Shown: positions 60,822-64,000 of the stretch, piece after piece
Layout of the letters: each line of letters starts with the position of its first letter
How positions within the stretch are numbered: position 1 is the first letter of the stretch
The notes under the pieces: generated by a model
Databases searched by the model: none
What the model was told of the DNA's origin: nothing
The model's input: only the letters and a program-made list of their open reading frames with translations
Position numbers and translations under genes: made by a program
NCBI GenBank assembly: GCA_900299005.1
Contig: OMID01000081.1
Coordinates: 1 to 64,000 of the forward strand
Length of the DNA: 64,000 nucleotides
Reading direction: 5' to 3'
Source of the DNA: Oxalobacteraceae bacterium
Lineage (GTDB): Bacteria; Pseudomonadota; Gammaproteobacteria; Burkholderiales; Burkholderiaceae_D

Positions 60822-61829
60822 ATGGAAGACAAACAGCGACACTGCCAAACCGCCTCCTATCTCCTTGCGGCCGCTGCCTTGTGGCTGGTGCTGCAAGCGG
60901 GGCTGGTGGCCGCCTTGTACGCTGGCCTGCTGGTGTATGCGTTGGTACATCTGATTGCGCCACGATTAGGCTCTCGCCTCGGCAGTCAGCGCGCCAAACT
61001 GATTGCGGTCACCGCGCTGGGGTCGGTCATTGTGATCGTGCTGACGCTCATGGGCTGGGCGACGCTGAGCTTTTTTATGTCAGAGTCTGGCAGCTTGCCG
61101 ATGCTGCTGAAAAAAATGGCCGACCTGATTGAAGCGTCGCGCCATCAAATTCCCCCTTGGCTGGCTGCCTACCTTCCGCAGGGTGCAGAGGCACTGCAGC
61201 AGACGCTGACCGAGTGGATCAGAGAGCATGCTGCTCAGGCAAAATATTTGGGCGAACAAACAGGCCGGACGCTGGTTCAGCTACTGATAGGGATGGTCAT
61301 TGGTGCCATGGCAGCGCTCTATGACACCACGCAAGTGCATCACTTCTTGCCACTGGCCGCCGCGTTACACCAGCGAGTCTCGATGCTGCATCAGGCCTTC
61401 CGGCGGATCGTTTTCGCGCAGGTGCGTATCGCTGCCATCAATGCCTTGTTTACTGGCCTCTTTCTGGCGGTGTTACTGCCACTCGCCGGCATTCATTTGC
61501 CTTTCATCAAAACGATGGTGCTCATCACCTTTATTGCTGGCCTGCTCCCCGTGATAGGTAATCTGATTTCAAACACGGTCATTGTGATAATCGGCCTATC
61601 GCATTCGTTGTCCACCGCCCTGATCGCCCTGTTATTCCTCGTGACGATACACAAGCTGGAGTACTTTCTGAATGCACGAATAGTCGGTGCGCAGATCAAT
61701 GCACGAGCCTGGGAGATTTTAGCAGCGATGCTGATCATGGAGGCCTTGTTTGGCCTTCCGGGTGTTATCGCAGCGCCCGTATATTACGCGTATCTGAAGT
61801 CCGAGCTGTCGCGGGCTGCACTGGTCTGA
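60822..61829 (+). CDS. AI-2E family permease
   Basis: A membrane protein of the AI-2 exporter (UPF0118) family with about eight helices; 335 residues from ATG 60822. Characteristic helices occur in LIGMVIGAMAALYDTTQ and in the C-terminal HKLEYFLNARIVGAQINARAWEILAAMLIMEALFGLPGVIAAPVYYAYLK, the family signature. Members have been assigned autoinducer-2 export, sodium/proton antiport or unknown roles. The gene begins 36 bases after a terminator and is thus separately transcribed. Confidence 0.88.
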   Translation: MEDKQRHCQTASYLLAAAALWLVLQAGLVAALYAGLLVYALVHLIAPRLGSRLGSQRAKLIAVTALGSVIVIVLTLMGWATLSFFMSESGSLPMLLKKMADLIEASRHQIPPWLAAYLPQGAEALQQTLTEWIREHAAQAKYLGEQTGRTLVQLLIGMVIGAMAALYDTTQVHHFLPLAAALHQRVSMLHQAFRRIVFAQVRIAAINALFTGLFLAVLLPLAGIHLPFIKTMVLITFIAGLLPVIGNLISNTVIVIIGLSHSLSTALIALLFLVTIHKLEYFLNARIVGAQINARAWEILAAMLIMEALFGLPGVIAAPVYYAYLKSELSRAALV

Positions 61830-61922
61830 GCCACAACCTCGGCCCCAGGGTATTGGCGGCTGCGGCAGATACTCAGCGCATTGCGAGATTGTTCGGACAA
61901 GGGGTGCTCGTCGAAAAAGTCG

Positions 61923-62693
61923 TTAGTGGCTGTTTGTATTTTTGCCCTCGCCAGTCGCCACTGCGGCGATCAGGTCGACCGGTCGGGATGCGCGTTTGCG
62001 CATGCGTAAATTAAGCATCTCGACGGCCACAGAAAAAGCCATGGCGCTGTAGATGTAGCCTTTCGGTACGTGGTGGCCGAACCCTTCCGCGATCAGGACC
62101 ACACCGATCACTGTTAGGAAAGCGAGTGCCAGCATTTTTATCGTGGGATGCGCGGCGACGAACCGCCCAATGGCTCCAGCGAATAGCATCATCAGTGCCA
62201 CAGAGACAATGACAGCCGCGATCATCACCGGAATCTGCTCAACCATACCCACTGCTGTAATGATCGAGTCCAGAGAAAAAACCATGTCGATCAGCATGAT
62301 CTGAACGATGACCATGGAGAAGCTTCGAGCGGCAATCGTTGCCGAGCCTTCCTCGCCACCTTCCATGCTTTGATGAATCTCACCCACACTTTTCCAGAGC
62401 AGGAAGAGTCCTCCCAGCAGGAGCACGATGTCGCGCCCGGAAAACGCCTGTCCGGAAACCGAGAAGAGCGGCGTTGTCAGACCGACGATCCAAGCCAGCA
62501 TCATGAGTAGTGCGATGCGCATGAACATGGCAGCGAATAGTCCAATGCGTCGCGCGATCTCGCGCTGCTCAAGGGGCAGTTTCTCTACGAGGATGGCGAT
62601 AAAAATCACATTGTCGATGCCGAGCACCAGTTCGAGTGCGGTTAGCGTGGCCAATGCGGCCCACGCCTGCGGATCTGTCAACAGTTCAAGCAT
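61923..62693 (-). CDS. TerC-family membrane protein
   Basis: Integral membrane protein of the TerC family (YgdQ/YoaE-like), 256 residues, seven helices. The family motif is seen as LGIDNVIFIAILVEKLPLEQR near residue 25 and again as DMVFSLDSIITAVGMVEQ; the two Asp residues are thought to lie in a metal or ion path. It is divergent from a NhaR-like LysR gene 185 bases away. Implicated in metal export in related bacteria; not proven here. Confidence 0.9.
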   Translation of the reverse strand: MLELLTDPQAWAALATLTALELVLGIDNVIFIAILVEKLPLEQREIARRIGLFAAMFMRIALLMMLAWIVGLTTPLFSVSGQAFSGRDIVLLLGGLFLLWKSVGEIHQSMEGGEEGSATIAARSFSMVIVQIMLIDMVFSLDSIITAVGMVEQIPVMIAAVIVSVALMMLFAGAIGRFVAAHPTIKMLALAFLTVIGVVLIAEGFGHHVPKGYIYSAMAFSVAVEMLNLRMRKRASRPVDLIAAVATGEGKNTNSH

Positions 62694-62878
62694 GCCTCAT
62701 TCCTTGAGTAAGAACCTAAGAGGCCCTAGCAAAATGCCGCTGGCCGCGTTGGAGCCGCCTTGCCGGCGCTACCGAAACACGCGGATTCTAGCAGTGCAAG
62801 CTGATGAAAAAGTGTGCACAATGAAAGAAAAATCCATGTTTAAACAGAGGCTATATTCGAAAAATACGGAGACAATAA

Positions 62879-63802
62879 GTGGACTTGAATTTTCGTCACC
62901 TGCATTACTTTTGGGTCGTCGCCAAAGAAGGCAGTGTCACCCGCGCCGCTGAGCGCCTCGGGCTGGCGGTGCAAACGGTAAGCGCGCAACTGGCGCTGCT
63001 GGAGCAGTCGGTGGGCAAGTCGCTTCTGCGACCGCAGGGGAGGCGACTGGTGCTCACCGAAGCTGGGCAGCTCGCGCTACGCTATGCTGATCAGATTTTT
63101 ATGCTCGGTGAGCAAATGCTGGAAGCCTTGGATGACATTGACCTCGACAAGACGTTGCGGCTCACCGTAGGCATCTCGGATTCTTTGCCCAAATTGATCG
63201 CCTCGCGCTTACTGGAGAGCGCGCTGACTTTGCCGCAGCCGGTGCGCCTGATTTGCTACGAAGAGCAGTTCGACACGCTATTAGGCAAGCTGTCTGTTCA
63301 CAAGATCGACGTCATGTTGACTGACCGCCCTGTGCCACCCGGATCGGCGCTCAGAGTGTTTAGTCATCTGCTGGGGGAGTTTGAAATCGGCTTGTTTGGT
63401 TTACCTGCCTTGGCAGATAAATATCGCGAGGGATTTCCGGCGAGTTTGCAGGGTGCCCCCTTGTTGCTACCTACCCGTAACAATGCCGTGCGTGGCCGCA
63501 TTGATCAATGGCTGGGCTCTCATGATCTCAGCCCAGCGGTGTTCGGGGAGTTCGACGACAATGCGCTGCTAAATACGTTTGGTCAGCAGGGACGAGGTCT
63601 GTTTCCCGCACCCACCGCACTGGCCGCTGATGTGCAGCAGCAGTTGGGTGCCGTGCCCGTGGGACCGATGCCGGTGAGAGAGCAAGTGTACGCCCTCTCG
63701 AACGAGCGCAAGATACAGCATCCGGCGATCGCGGCCATCCTGAGCGCAATGCCGCCCGAGGTGATGCAAATCGCGGCAAGCAGCAAGACCAGCAGCCCAT
63801 AA
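62879..63802 (+). CDS. nhaR: NhaR-like LysR-family activator
   Basis: The N-terminus NFRHLHYFWVVAKEGSVTRAAERLGLAVQTVSAQLALLEQSVG closely follows NhaR of E. coli, the sodium-responsive activator of the Na+/H+ antiporter. The GTG start has GGAG eight bases before. 307 residues. Its normal partner nhaA is not in the window; the adjacent divergent TerC gene may be its target. Related betaproteobacterial proteins are annotated NhaR without experimental support. Confidence 0.82.
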   Translation: MDLNFRHLHYFWVVAKEGSVTRAAERLGLAVQTVSAQLALLEQSVGKSLLRPQGRRLVLTEAGQLALRYADQIFMLGEQMLEALDDIDLDKTLRLTVGISDSLPKLIASRLLESALTLPQPVRLICYEEQFDTLLGKLSVHKIDVMLTDRPVPPGSALRVFSHLLGEFEIGLFGLPALADKYREGFPASLQGAPLLLPTRNNAVRGRIDQWLGSHDLSPAVFGEFDDNALLNTFGQQGRGLFPAPTALAADVQQQLGAVPVGPMPVREQVYALSNERKIQHPAIAAILSAMPPEVMQIAASSKTSSP

Positions 63803-63832
63803 AAAAGAGCCAGCGCATGCTGGCTCGACGGA
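63803..63832 (-). terminator. terminator of the cytochrome c gene
   Basis: GAGCCAGC-GCAT-GCTGGCTC is an eight-base stem, and the A tract on its left gives a U tract in minus-strand RNA. 25 bases after the stop of the cytochrome c gene. Confidence 0.75.
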
Positions 63833-63856
63833 TATCTCGCGTTCTGGCGCGTCAGA

Positions 63857-64000
63857 TCAGAACAGCGAATGGATCCAGTGCGCGAGATTGGTGATGTCCT
63901 CTTCGGACAAGGTCTGTGCCAGGCTGGTCATGTTGCCAGCATCGTTAGTGCGCTCGCGCGCCTTGAAGTTTTTGAGCTGGGTGATGATGTACTCGGGATG
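63857..64000 (-). CDS. cytochrome c, C-terminal part
   Basis: The frame enters from the right edge and ends at a TGA at 63859. The visible 47 residues contain YIITQLKNFKARERTNDAG and MTSLAQTLSEEDITNLAHWI, the C-terminal region of class I c-type cytochromes of the c4/c553 type, with the axial methionine Met24 in GNMTSLAQ. The haem-binding CxxCH would be outside the window. Periplasmic electron carrier by family. Confidence 0.85.
   Translation of the reverse strand, partial: HPEYIITQLKNFKARERTNDAGNMTSLAQTLSEEDITNLAHWIHSLF

Overview
The window is a 64 kb piece of a betaproteobacterial chromosome, most likely from the order Burkholderiales, spanning the replication-origin neighbourhood. The evidence is gene order: atpIBEFHAGDC, parB-parA and rsmG-mnmG read leftwards on the minus strand; mnmE, yidC, yidD, rnpA and rpmH also read on the minus strand; dnaA-dnaN-gyrB reads to the right. 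I cannot name a genus from the sequence alone.

Layout. 0-12.6 kb: a partial unknown gene, the complete F1Fo ATP synthase operon with a clear promoter, then parB, parA, rsmG and mnmG. Upstream of mnmG lie two near-perfect parS sites and four 11-bp phased DnaA-box-like repeats. 12.6-25 kb: mixed metabolic genes (TSUP exporter; GMC oxidoreductase with methylmalonate-semialdehyde dehydrogenase and a divergent LysR; a second LysR; MFS exporter with a pseudouridine synthase; hydroxyacid dehydrogenase; MOSC protein; an unknown protein; a single-domain asparaginase-like protein). 25-42 kb: a nitrogen-scavenging amide regulon. 42-47.5 kb: a SRAP protein, a pentapeptide-repeat protein and the mnmE/yidC/yidD/rnpA/rpmH block. 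47.5-53.2 kb: dnaA, dnaN and gyrB, with gyrB carrying a one-base frameshift. 53-64 kb: HAD hydrolase, malate synthase G, a secreted unknown, ahpF/ahpC, a Tim44-like protein, an AI-2E-family permease, TerC, a NhaR-like regulator and the end of a cytochrome c gene.

The most interesting part is the amide regulon (about 25.2-42.0 kb). On the minus strand stand a 1128-residue protein that fuses an NCS1 permease, an eight-cysteine module, a histidine kinase and a receiver; a LuxR-type response regulator; aliphatic amidase AmiE; and a CbbQ/NorQ-type AAA ATPase with a VWA (NorD/CbbO-type) partner. Divergent from them run a five-gene urea/short-chain-amide ABC transporter, formamidase FmdA, FmdB and an exported FmdA paralogue. 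The same 18-bp dyad (GTACGTCA-AA-TGACGTAC, perfect to partial) lies upstream of the kinase gene, upstream of urtA and upstream of amiE. It is a plausible operator through which the permease-kinase and its regulator control uptake and hydrolysis of amides. There is no urease gene in the window, so amides rather than urea are the better guess for the substrate.

No tRNA, rRNA, insertion sequence or CRISPR array was seen. Functional calls rest on recognition of family motifs and gene order; no searches were run.
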